Assembly: GCF_029953595.1 (NCBI RefSeq)
Contig: NZ_CP124535.1
Location: 3,455,001 to 3,519,000, forward strand
DNA length: 64,000 nt
Direction: 5' to 3'
DNA from: Fuscovulum ytuae
Lineage (GTDB): Bacteria; Pseudomonadota; Alphaproteobacteria; Rhodobacterales; Rhodobacteraceae
This document shows, piece by piece, positions 9,555 through 17,233 of the stretch; position 1 is the stretch's first letter; the number at the start of each line of letters is the position of its first letter. Below the pieces are notes generated by a model that searched no databases, was not told the DNA's origin, and saw only the letters and a program-made list of their open reading frames with translations. A program made the position numbers and the translations under genes.

Positions 9555-10904
9555 CTAGGCCTTTCGCATGGCCTTCAGGGAAAGCCGCACCGAGAGGCCT
9601 TGGCCGGTGTCAGTGATTGTCAATGTCCCGCCCGCATTTGCCACGATCTCATCCGCAATGGACAAGCCGAGCCCCGTGCCTTCCCCGCTGGTATCCAGCC
9701 TTTGACCACGTTGGCGAAGGCGGGCGATCTGGTCTTCGGGCATGCCCGGCCCGTCATCGCGAATGGTGAGGTGGACAAGGCCTGCCTCATGCGCCGCTGT
9801 GATCGTGATGCGCTGGCGCGCATGGGTGACGGCATTTTCGATCAAGGCGCCCATGGCTTCGGTCAGATCGGCACTGTCGATGCGGGCGATGAGATCGGGA
9901 GGGATGTCGATTTGCCAGACGAGCGCCGCCCCTGCTGGGGTGCGGCGTAGAACCGAGACAACGCCATCCGTGGCGCGGGCGATATCGGCGCGGGCGGATT
10001 GGGCGCTGCTGGCGATGGTGGCGCGGGCGAGTTCGCGGTCCACTTGACGGCGGATCGAATGGACCACGGTTTCCACGCCATGTGCTTCATCCGTGCGGCC
10101 AAGATCGCGCAAATGGCCCGCCTCGCCCAGCAGTGCCTGAAGCGGGGTTTTCAGCCCATGCGCCAGATCGGCTGCCCTGCGGCGGGAGCGTTCGATTTCT
10201 GAAGCGCGGGCGTCGAGAAGCGCATCGATCTGGCGGGCCAGCGGTGCGATTTCGATTGGAACGTCGTCTCCGATGCGATCTTCGCGCCCGGCGGCCAGAT
10301 CGCCAAGACGCCGGCCCAGAGTGGCAAGCGGTGCAAGGCCGACTACGATTTGCACGGCACCCGCTGCAAGGAGAAGAAAGCCAAGGGATGCGAGCCAGGG
10401 TAGCATCTCGGCTTCGAATTCGGCGCGGGCGGTGTCGATTCGTGCGCGGTCGATGGCGACGGTGACGCGAAGGTTCCGGTCGCCTTCCCCCGTGGGACGG
10501 ATCACGCTGCGATCGAGTGCCAGAAGCAGGGTATCCTGTGGTCCGGGCAGGGTGATGAGGGCGTCTTCACCGGGTGGCGGGGCCGAGGGAAGGGGCAGGG
10601 TGAAATCCCATAGCGAGCGTGAGGTCCAAGCATCCTCTTCGGCGTTAACGGCCCAATAGCGGCCGGAATAGGGGCGGGAATAGGCTGGGTCTGGTGGCGG
10701 CGAGGCAAGGACAAGTTTCCCGTCCGGGTCGGACTCGATCGACGCAATCAGGTAATCGGACAGATCCGACAGATCAGCCGAGATGGCGCGTTCGACATGG
10801 CGGTTAAAAAGTGTGGAAAGACCAAGCTGTGCCGCCACAAGGGTAAGGACCAGAACAAGCGCCCCGGCCAGCGCAAGGCGCAGGCGGAGGGAGGCGCGTC
10901 TCAT
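9555..10904 (-). CDS. PhoQ-like sensor histidine kinase
   Basis: A 449-residue membrane sensor. A first transmembrane helix (~8-30) and a second (~170-192) enclose a periplasmic domain of about 140 residues. Then come a HAMP-like segment, the H-box (DLAHGLKTPL, the phosphoacceptor His), an N-box (ALIENAVTHA), and G-boxes (DDGPGMP, GEGTGLGLSI). It would autophosphorylate and pass phosphate to the response regulator encoded just upstream; the two genes overlap by four bases (10901-10904), implying translational coupling. Both lie in one unit with a PepSY protein. PhoQ-like kinases sense divalent cations or envelope stress; the ligand here is unknown. Confidence 0.9.
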   Translation of the reverse strand: MRRASLRLRLALAGALVLVLTLVAAQLGLSTLFNRHVERAISADLSDLSDYLIASIESDPDGKLVLASPPPDPAYSRPYSGRYWAVNAEEDAWTSRSLWDFTLPLPSAPPPGEDALITLPGPQDTLLLALDRSVIRPTGEGDRNLRVTVAIDRARIDTARAEFEAEMLPWLASLGFLLLAAGAVQIVVGLAPLATLGRRLGDLAAGREDRIGDDVPIEIAPLARQIDALLDARASEIERSRRRAADLAHGLKTPLQALLGEAGHLRDLGRTDEAHGVETVVHSIRRQVDRELARATIASSAQSARADIARATDGVVSVLRRTPAGAALVWQIDIPPDLIARIDSADLTEAMGALIENAVTHARQRITITAAHEAGLVHLTIRDDGPGMPEDQIARLRQRGQRLDTSGEGTGLGLSIADEIVANAGGTLTITDTGQGLSVRLSLKAMRKA

Positions 10905-11563
10905 GGATCCGTCCCAAGCCGATAACCGAAGCCACGCCGTGTTTCGATCGCGCCTGCGCCAAGTTTGCGGCGCAGGCGGGTAACGACGGCTTCGATCGCG
11001 TTCGCCTCGCGCCCGTCATCGGTGCCGTAGATGTGGTCAAGAAGTTCGGGCGGCGCGACCGTCCTGTCCCGGTTCAAAAGCAGGTAAGAGAGCAGACGGA
11101 ATTCCAGCGGCGTAAGGGAGACAGGCAGGCCATCGCGGGTCACGGTCATGCGGTTCGTGTCAATCGACAGGCTGCCAATTCGATGAACTGTCTGCACCTG
11201 CCCTGCGGCGCGGCGCACCAAGGCGCGGGCGCGGGCTGTCAGTTCTTCGACCATGAAAGGTTTGGGAAGGTAATCGTCAGCCCCGGCTTCGATGCCTTCG
11301 ACCCTTTCGGACCATGTGCCGCGTGCCGAAAGGATGAGGATTGGGAAGGACCGCCCCTCGCCCCGCCAGCGTTTAAGCAGGGTCAGCCCGTCAAGCCGAG
11401 GAAGGCCAAGGTCGAGGATCACAAGGTCGTAGTCTTCGGTGCCACCCTGAAACCAAGCCGTGTCTCCATCTGAGACGGTTTCGGTGCGAAAGCCAGCGGC
11501 GGAAAGCGCCGTCGCGACGAGTTCCGCGATGCGGGCGTCATCCTCGACGACAAGCGCGCGCAT
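10901..11563 (-). CDS. OmpR/PhoP-family response regulator
   Basis: A 220-residue protein with an N-terminal receiver (acidic pair E7-D8-D9, phosphoacceptor D51 in ILDLGLP, conserved Lys in LPKPF) and a C-terminal winged-helix DNA-binding domain (RNRDRTVAPPELL, VTRLRRKLG). It pairs with the overlapping histidine kinase. Its own start overlaps by one base the stop of the PepSY gene at 11563, so PepSY gene, regulator and kinase form one minus-strand operon in that order. Regulators of this family bind direct repeats about 11 bp apart, and such an array is found at 11999-12039 immediately upstream of this operon, suggesting autoregulation (inference). Confidence 0.92.
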   Translation of the reverse strand: MRALVVEDDARIAELVATALSAAGFRTETVSDGDTAWFQGGTEDYDLVILDLGLPRLDGLTLLKRWRGEGRSFPILILSARGTWSERVEGIEAGADDYLPKPFMVEELTARARALVRRAAGQVQTVHRIGSLSIDTNRMTVTRDGLPVSLTPLEFRLLSYLLLNRDRTVAPPELLDHIYGTDDGREANAIEAVVTRLRRKLGAGAIETRRGFGYRLGTDP

Positions 11564-11976
11564 CAGTCATCGACCTCGATGTCCAAGATGCGGCCTGTCT
11601 TTGCATCGACGTCAAGATCTAGCACGCGCCCTTTCCGGGTGATCATCTCGATTTCATAGATGACGCGGCCACGGCGTTTCTTGATGTTGGCGTCGATCAT
11701 GCGGGCCCCGAATTCCGGTTCGATTTGTGCAAGGATCGCCGCAAGCGGCAGGATCACGCCCGACGATACACCGGCACGCAGGCCGCGGCCATCGTCATCA
11801 TTGCTGTCCCCGCCATTGCCCCGATCGTCGCCACTATCGCCGCCATTATCGTCGCTGCCGTGGCCGCCTTTGTCGTCACCACCGCCACCGCCACCACCGC
11901 TATCGCCATCCTTGGCGAAGACGGGCGTGGCTGCGTGCAGCAATGCGATCAAAAGAAGGATGGCCGGTCGGATCAT
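11563..11976 (-). CDS. secreted PepSY-domain protein with Asp/Gly-rich segment
   Basis: A 137-residue exported protein: signal peptide (MIRPAILLLIALLHAATPVFA), then a low-complexity Gly/Asp/Asn/Ser stretch of about 50 residues, then a C-terminal PepSY domain (ending GRILDIEVDD). PepSY domains are periplasmic inhibitory or sensing modules often paired with PhoPQ-like systems. The ATG at 11976 is preferred over the more upstream TTG at 12006 because it follows AGAGG closely and begins a clean signal peptide, and because the upstream TTG would fall within the direct-repeat operator. It is the first gene of the PepSY-regulator-kinase operon. The acidic segment might bind Ca or other divalent cations; that is inference. 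Confidence 0.8.
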   Translation of the reverse strand: MIRPAILLLIALLHAATPVFAKDGDSGGGGGGGDDKGGHGSDDNGGDSGDDRGNGGDSNDDDGRGLRAGVSSGVILPLAAILAQIEPEFGARMIDANIKKRRGRVIYEIEMITRKGRVLDLDVDAKTGRILDIEVDD

Positions 11977-11998
11977 GCACCTCTGATAGCAAGGTGAA

Positions 11999-12039
11999 GC
12001 TGACAATTGGCTGACAATCCGGGTCAGGACGCTGTCAGG
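11999..12039. promoter_or_regulatory. direct-repeat operator between divergent PepSY genes
   Basis: GCTGACAAT occurs at 11999-12007 and again at 12010-12018, exactly 11 bp apart. In the same phase GTCAGG occurs at 12023-12028 and 12034-12039. Four roughly similar half-sites at 11-bp spacing are the hallmark of OmpR/PhoB-type regulator binding, and the site lies in the 131-base divergent promoter region of the two PepSY genes, next to the gene for such a regulator. Confidence 0.6.
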
Positions 12040-12107
12040 CGACTCATGCCAAAGCTCATGTCATCCCGGAACAATGGGCAACAGGTCGAGTTGAGGAGAA
12101 CCTAGAG

Positions 12108-12575
12108 ATGAACACCAATGAACTTCGCCGTGCAGGCCATATCTCGATGGGCGTAGCATTCGTCGCAGCGGTTGTCGGAGCGCTTTCGTTGATGTCGGTG
12201 ACGAGCACCGCTTATGGCGGCAGCGACGATCGTGGCAGCGACGACCGTGGCGGGCGTGGCAGCGATGACGGCCCCGGCGATGACCGTGGTGGTCGCAATG
12301 GGGGGCATGGGTCTGACGACGGCCCGGGCGATGACCATGGCCGTCGCCACGGGGGGCATGGCGCCGATGACGGCATGCAGCGCGCATCGGGTTCGATGCT
12401 TCCCTTGGCAGAGATCGCCAGCAACTGGGAAGCGCGGGGCTACAAGATTCTTGATATCAGCCGCGAAGGCGGTTCTGTGGTCGAGATCGATGTGATCGAT
12501 GCCAATGGGCAGCGGTGGGAGATGTATGTCGACACCGCCAACGATGCCATTCTGCGTCGGCACCGGGAAGATTGA
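12108..12575 (+). CDS. exported PepSY-domain protein, divergent partner
   Basis: A 155-residue protein with an N-terminal signal or anchor (hydrophobic ~14-36), a Gly/Asp/Arg/His-rich low-complexity region (~37-90) of repeated GSDDRG and GGHGSDDGPGDD-like units, and a C-terminal PepSY domain (VEIDVIDANGQRWEMYVD). It starts at ATG 12108 after GGAGAA and is divergent from the other PepSY gene, sharing the 11-bp repeat array. Both proteins combine an acidic repeat region with one PepSY domain, so they look like a duplicated and diverged pair controlled by the same two-component system. A metal-buffering or sensing role is plausible but unproven. Confidence 0.8.
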   Translation: MNTNELRRAGHISMGVAFVAAVVGALSLMSVTSTAYGGSDDRGSDDRGGRGSDDGPGDDRGGRNGGHGSDDGPGDDHGRRHGGHGADDGMQRASGSMLPLAEIASNWEARGYKILDISREGGSVVEIDVIDANGQRWEMYVDTANDAILRRHRED

Positions 12576-12601
12576 GCAAGACCCGAGCAGGTTTCGGGCA
12601 G

Positions 12602-12628
12602 GGGGTCGGACACAGGTCCGGCCCCTTT
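12602..12628 (+). terminator. rho-independent terminator after the PepSY gene
   Basis: GGGGTCGGA (12602-12610) pairs with TCCGGCCCC (12617-12625), with one G-T pair, a 6-base loop and TTT directly after. It begins 27 bases past the stop of the PepSY gene. Confidence 0.7.
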
Positions 12629-12661
12629 CCTGTTTCAGCCATGTTCACCGACGGGACCCGT

Positions 12662-13168
12662 CTAGATGGTGCCGGGCATGATTAGCACAGGTTCCACCTC
12701 AAGCACCGTGATGCCAAAGGCGGGTTCGTCGATCAGGCGAGAGGCTGCGTCGATCAGGCGGTGGAAGTCTTGGCGCGCCATAGGAACGGGCAATTGCAGA
12801 TAGGCGGCGAAAGGATCGTCGTCTTAGTGGCCAATGGCAGAACGGTCGAAACTGCCCGGTGGCAGGTGGACAAAAAGCCCAAGGACCTCCTCGAACGTGG
12901 TCAGCGAGTTGACCAAAAGGCCCGCAGGCAGATCACCCAACCGGTCGCAAAGGGCCGCGATTTCCTGCATGGCGCGGCCGGATGGGTCGCCGCAGGCGAT
13001 GATCTGTTCCGGCGCCGGTGGAAGGCCTGCCTCGGTCAGGACATCGCGAAAACCTTCGATGCGTCGACTGGTGGCGTAGTCGGTGGACACACCACCGCCG
13101 AAAGAGATGCGGTCGCGTGCCGGATCGCGGCGCGGTTTGGCCGCCGCCAGCAGCGTTTGGGTCTTCAT
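12662..13168 (-). pseudogene. LacI-family transcriptional regulator, remnant
   Basis: Two pieces in different frames together spell the C-terminal, sugar-binding part of a LacI-type repressor. Bases 13168 to 12824 encode a segment with GGGVSTDYATSRRIEGFRDVL, GDPSGRAM and LLVNSLTTFEEVL. About 12829-12662 continue in another frame with DDDPFAAYLQLPVPM and end PVLIMPGTI before a TAG. The DNA-binding N-terminus (about 60 residues plus linker) is absent, and a frameshift lies near 12825-12835. It is divergent from the fragments of a sugar ABC transporter, exactly where a local repressor would be expected. It is almost certainly non-functional. Confidence 0.75.
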
Positions 13169-13290
13169 GTCACAACCTGTCGCGAGAGGGGTCGAAAGAT
13201 GCCCTCGTTACGAGGCTGGATGGGTGACGCTTTCATGCGCAATCCATGGTGCAAAATGCAGCGCGCCGGACTCCCTTTGGGAGGAAGACC

Positions 13291-13606
13291 ATGACAACAC
13301 GTAGCTTCTCCACCTTGATGGCGGGTGTTGCCTTTGCTGCGACTTTGTCGGCTGCGGCCTTCGCGCGGGACAAGCCCATTTGATCTGGTGAAGTCCGGTT
13401 CGATTTCGGGCGGGTTCATGTGGAACCCGGCAGAGGCTGGCCGAGCCTGCGTTAGCATGGGCAAGATGCTGGTCTATGGGGCCGGGGTTACCGAAGGCAA
13501 CGATATTTCCGGACTTGGCTTGGTTTCAGCGGATGCCGCCAACACGGACATCATCACGAACAACCTGATCGCGATCAACGCCGACACGGTGGACGGTCTC
13601 CTCTGA
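13291..13606 (+). pseudogene. sugar ABC transporter substrate-binding protein, internally deleted
   Basis: It begins with a good ribosome-binding site (GGAGGAAGACC) and an intact signal peptide (ATG 13291, MTTRSFSTLMAGVAFAATLS...), then hits a TGA at 13381. In another frame directly after, the text resumes with the C-terminus of a RbsB/RhaS-type sugar-binding protein (SGSISGGFMWNPAEAG, then ending INADTVDGLL). More than two thirds of the usual ~310-330 residues is missing, so a large internal deletion fused the two ends out of frame. Confidence 0.75.
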
Positions 13607-13681
13607 TCGATTGGTGATGGCTGGAGTCCGGGGCCGCCGTCCCGCAGCCCCGAATATCCGATGCCCGCGGGACATCATGGA

Positions 13682-13882
13682 ATGCCTGACGCGACCGACG
13701 CACCCCCCGTCATCCTTTTTACATGTGTCGAAGGCCTTTGGCGGCATGAAGGGCTGAACCTGCCGAGGGGCGCGCCCAATGCCTTTAAGATTGTGCTGGG
13801 GATCATCATCGTTGCGGCCATATCCACCTCGAACGTCGACCTTGCCTCGAAACTGGCGCCCAAGCGGAGGGATCGGGAATGA
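13682..13882 (+). pseudogene. sugar ABC transporter ATPase start fused to a permease end
   Basis: The first bases encode MPDATDAPPVI and, after a frameshift, HVSKAFGGMKA, the typical first strand of a sugar-transport ATPase. No Walker A follows. Instead the frame runs into FKIVLGIIIVAAISTSNVDLASKL, which looks like the last helix and tail of an RbsC-type permease. The ATPase body and most of a permease are therefore deleted. The stop overlaps the ATG of the next permease fragment (13879), preserving the old operon junction. Confidence 0.65.
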
Positions 13883-14294
13883 TTGACCGGATCAAGCAAG
13901 CCTTTGGACCACAGATGCCGGGGCTTTTGGGGGTCTTGCTTCTGGTCATTGCCGTGTTCGGGGTGACGGCGCCGAATTCTGTGACAGGGGCGAATCTGGG
14001 GTCCATCGCGTTTAAGGTGCCGGAGTTGGGAATTCTGACCTTGGCGATGCTGATCTCGATTATCTCGGGCGGGTTCAATCTGGCGATCATCCACCCGGTC
14101 AATATGGCGGGGCTGATCTTGGCCTTCGTCCTGATGCAGTTTGGCGCGATGGAGACGGGAATCGGCCCCTTCCTATTGGCACCGTGCTAGCTTTGGCTGA
14201 CGGAGCGGCGTTGTGTGCGGTGATCGCTTATGTGGGCGCGCATCCCATCCTTGTTTCACTGGCGATGATGATCCTGCGCTGGGGTGCGGGGTAA
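13879..14294 (+). pseudogene. sugar ABC transporter permease (RbsC-like), truncated and frameshifted
   Basis: An N-terminal part of 103 residues with three to four hydrophobic segments (MIDRIKQAFGPQMPGLLGVL..., ISGGFNLAIIHPVNMAG) matches the start of BPD_transp_2 sugar permeases. A stop occurs at 14188-14190. A short piece in another frame (LADGAALCAVIAYVGAHPILVSLAMMILRWGAG) continues the family pattern to a TAA at 14292-14294, far short of the usual ~320-350 residues. The ATPase-binding EAA-like loop is missing, so the protein cannot work. Confidence 0.75.
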
Positions 14295-14324
14295 TGGAAA
14301 GAACGACAACGAGGGAGAAGTTGA

Positions 14325-15173
14325 ATGGAAGGGTTCGGCGTTCACACCAGCATGTGGACCATGCATTGGGATAGGGACGGGGCGGAGAAGACCATTCCCG
14401 CTGCCGCTGCCTATAAGATGGATTTCATCGAAATCGCGCTGTTGAACACGTCTGTCGTGGATGCCGCGCACACGCGGGCGCTGTTGGAAAAGCATGGGAT
14501 GCGGGCGGTCTGTTCGCTGGGCCTGCCCGAAAAGAACTGGGCGAGTGTGAATCCGGACGGAGCCATCGCGCACCTGTGCGACAGCATCGACAAGGCGGCC
14601 GAGATGGGGGCAGAGGCGCTTTCGGGTGTGACCTATGGTGGGATCGGACAACGCACGGGCCTGCCGCCGACGATGGAGGAATATGACAACATCGCCCGCG
14701 CATTGGCGGCGGCTGCGAAACACGCCAAGATGCGCGGCATTGCCTTTGGGATCGAACCTGTGAACCGCTACGAGAACCACCTGATCAACACGGGCTGGCA
14801 GGCCAAGTGGATGATCGAGAAGGTGGGGGCGGACAACATCTTTATCCACCTTGATACCTATCACATGAATATCGAGGAAAAGGGTGCGGGGAACGGCATC
14901 CTCGATGCACGCGAACATCTGCGGTATATCCACCTGTCGGAAAGCGACCGGGGCACGCCCGGGGAAGGGACCTGCGATTGGGACGAGGTTTATGCCACGC
15001 TGGCGGCCATCGGCTTCAAGGGCGGGCTGGCGATGGAAAGCTTCATCAACATGCCGCCGGAAGTGGGCTATGGGTTGGCCGTCTGGCGGCCCGTGGCAGA
15101 AAATTTTCAAGAGGTGATGGACAAGGGGCTGCCCTTCCTGCGCAATAAGGCCAAGCAGTATCGGCTGATCTGA
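14325..15173 (+). CDS. sugar (phosphate) isomerase/epimerase of the D-tagatose 3-epimerase family
   Basis: A 282-residue TIM-barrel protein, the normal length for the family. Metal-binding residues line up with ketose 3-epimerases: E144 (FGIEPVNRYE), D177 (HLDTYHMNIEE), H203 (YIHLSES) and E238 (AMESF), with catalytic glutamates at the first and last positions. It would interconvert ketohexoses or ketopentoses at C3, or a related isomerisation, in the cytoplasm. It starts at ATG 14325 after GGGAGAAG and heads an intact four-gene run (epimerase, two kinases, aldolase) with spacings of 8, 3 and -4 bases. The upstream importer genes are broken. Confidence 0.85.
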   Translation: MEGFGVHTSMWTMHWDRDGAEKTIPAAAAYKMDFIEIALLNTSVVDAAHTRALLEKHGMRAVCSLGLPEKNWASVNPDGAIAHLCDSIDKAAEMGAEALSGVTYGGIGQRTGLPPTMEEYDNIARALAAAAKHAKMRGIAFGIEPVNRYENHLINTGWQAKWMIEKVGADNIFIHLDTYHMNIEEKGAGNGILDAREHLRYIHLSESDRGTPGEGTCDWDEVYATLAAIGFKGGLAMESFINMPPEVGYGLAVWRPVAENFQEVMDKGLPFLRNKAKQYRLI

Positions 15174-15181
15174 GGGGCGAC

Positions 15182-15823
15182 GTGACGGCACCATCCATCG
15201 ATATCGCAGGGCTTGCCGCCCTGCTGACGGAAAAGGCGCAAGGCGGGGGGCGCGTGATCGCGGCCCTTGCCGGGGCGCCTGGATCGGGGAAATCCACCGT
15301 GGCCGAACGGCTATGCGATGCGATGAATGCTGGGCAGCCGGGGATGGCGGCGGTGCTGCCGATGGATGGCTATCATTACGATGACTTGCATCTGGTTCCT
15401 GCGGGCCTGCGGCCAAGGAAGGGTGCACCCGACACCTTTGACGTTGGCGGCTTTTATCATACGCTCAAACGGCTTAGGGCGCGGGATGAGGATTTTGTCG
15501 CGGTTCCGGTCTTTGATCGGGATATCGAGATTGCGCGTGCGGGTGCGCGGATGATCCCTGCCGAGGTTCCGGTGATCATCGCCGAGGGGAACTATCTGCT
15601 TTTGGGGCAAGAGCCTTGGTCGCGACTGCGGCCGATGTTCGATGTCGCTGTGCTGGTCGATGTGCCGGAATCCGTGCTGCGGGAAAGGCTGAGCGCGCGC
15701 TGGCAGCATTACGCCCTGACGCCGGACGAGATCGCGTGGAAGCTGGACGGGAACGATCTGCCCAATGGCCGCTTTGTCATGGCGGAAAGCCGGGGCGAGG
15801 ATTACCGCCTGCCGAATGGTTGA
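15182..15823 (+). CDS. P-loop nucleoside/sugar kinase family protein (uridine kinase/FrcK-like)
   Basis: A 213-residue P-loop kinase. Walker A is GAPGSGKST (~residues 32-40), followed by the substrate-binding MDGYHYDD motif and, later, VIIAEGNYLLL and a lid-like RERLSARW. Size and motifs fit the phosphoribulokinase/uridine kinase-like family that includes sugar-locus kinases such as FrcK; the actual substrate is not readable. The start is GTG 15182, eight bases after the epimerase stop and behind GAGGGGCGAC. It lies between the epimerase and the FGGY kinase, so it belongs to the same catabolic unit. Confidence 0.8.
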   Translation: MTAPSIDIAGLAALLTEKAQGGGRVIAALAGAPGSGKSTVAERLCDAMNAGQPGMAAVLPMDGYHYDDLHLVPAGLRPRKGAPDTFDVGGFYHTLKRLRARDEDFVAVPVFDRDIEIARAGARMIPAEVPVIIAEGNYLLLGQEPWSRLRPMFDVAVLVDVPESVLRERLSARWQHYALTPDEIAWKLDGNDLPNGRFVMAESRGEDYRLPNG

Positions 15824-15826
15824 TCC

Positions 15827-17233
15827 ATGGGGCGTCCGGGGAGCATCGCGGTTCTGGACGTGGGCAAGTCCAACGTGAAGCTTTCGGCCTGCGATGCCGC
15901 GGGCCATGTTGTGGAAACGCTGACCACGCCAAACAGGGTTCTGCCGGGGCCGCCATGGCGGCATCACGACCTGCGGTCACTGAATGAATGGGTGCTGGCG
16001 GGTTTGGCTGATCTGGGTCGGCGGCATCCGTTGGCGCATTTCGTGGCCTCGGGCCACGGTTCCGGGGGCGTCTTGGTCGGGGATGATCCCGATGCGGGCG
16101 GCGACGGGGTTGTGCTGCCGATGGTGGATTACGAACAGCCCCTCCCCGACGGCTTGGCAAAGGCCTATGCCCCTTTGGCGGGGGATTTCTTTGACCGGGG
16201 ATCGGCCGTGATGATGGCCGCGACCCACACAGCGCGGCAGATGTTCTGGGCCGAGCGCGACCGGCCTGCAGATTTTGCGCGCGCGCGGTGGTGTCTGGGC
16301 ATTCCGCAATATTGGGCATGGCGCTTGACGGGCATGGCCGTCAGCGAGGCCACGATCCTTGGCGCGCAATCGCATCTGTGGAATGTGGCGCGGGGCGATT
16401 GGTCACCCATCGTGGCAGGGCGGGGATGGGGGCGGCTGATGCCGCCTTTCGCGAAGGCGTCTGATGATCTGGGCCCGGTGCGCGCTGCATTGGAGGCCAA
16501 GGGTGTGCCGCAGTTGCGCGTGCATGCGGGCGTGCATGACAGTTCGGCCAATTTCCACCGCTATCGCGCAGCCGGAATGGCGGGGATTTGCGTGATTTCG
16601 ACCGGGACCTGGATCGTGGCCCTTGCCGATGGGGTAGCGCTTTCGCGGCTTGACGAGGCGCGGGGAATGACACTGAACGCCGATGTGGCGGGCGCGCCAG
16701 TGGGCGGGGCGCTGACTATGGGCGGGCGGGAATATTCCGCCGTGGCGGGCGATCAGCCGGAGGATGCGCGGGTGGACCGCGCAGTCTTGGTGCGTTTGAT
16801 CGCGCGGGGGACCATGGCGCTTCCGTCATTCGGAACGAACGATGGGCAATTTCCGGGCACGGCGGGACTGGGACGGATCGTGGGGCCGCCGCCTGCCTCT
16901 GCGGCAGAGCGGCATGCACTGGCCGTGCTTTATGTTGCGCTGTTGACGGTGGAATGCGGCAATCGGCTGGATGCCACGCGCGAATGGGTGCTGGACGGGT
17001 CATTTCTGCGCGATCCGGCCTTTGCGGCGTTGGTTGCCGCGTTACGGCCGGGGCGGGTCACACGGGTGAATGCCGAGGGTTACGGAATCGCGGCCGGGGC
17101 TGCGGCGCTGTTCCAGCCCGACCGCGCGATGCCTGCGCCTGATCTTGCCGATCCGCTTCCCTTGCCGGGGCTGGACGGTCTGACCGATTACGCGGCGCGT
17201 TGGCGCGCCCTTGCCGAGGATGGGACTAAATGA
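15827..17233 (+). CDS. FGGY-family carbohydrate kinase
   Basis: A 468-residue sugar kinase. The N-terminal phosphate-binding loop (VLDVGKSNVKLS), the central catalytic aspartate region (HAGVHDSSAN) and the C-terminal ATP-binding glycines (ISTGTWIVAL, YGIAAGAAALF) fit FGGY kinases of the fuculokinase/rhamnulokinase branch. It would phosphorylate the ketose produced by the upstream epimerase/isomerase at the expense of ATP. It begins three bases after the preceding gene and overlaps the aldolase gene by four bases. The combination kinase plus class II aldolase suggests a deoxysugar or pentulose pathway; the sugar is not determined. Confidence 0.88.
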   Translation: MGRPGSIAVLDVGKSNVKLSACDAAGHVVETLTTPNRVLPGPPWRHHDLRSLNEWVLAGLADLGRRHPLAHFVASGHGSGGVLVGDDPDAGGDGVVLPMVDYEQPLPDGLAKAYAPLAGDFFDRGSAVMMAATHTARQMFWAERDRPADFARARWCLGIPQYWAWRLTGMAVSEATILGAQSHLWNVARGDWSPIVAGRGWGRLMPPFAKASDDLGPVRAALEAKGVPQLRVHAGVHDSSANFHRYRAAGMAGICVISTGTWIVALADGVALSRLDEARGMTLNADVAGAPVGGALTMGGREYSAVAGDQPEDARVDRAVLVRLIARGTMALPSFGTNDGQFPGTAGLGRIVGPPPASAAERHALAVLYVALLTVECGNRLDATREWVLDGSFLRDPAFAALVAALRPGRVTRVNAEGYGIAAGAAALFQPDRAMPAPDLADPLPLPGLDGLTDYAARWRALAEDGTK

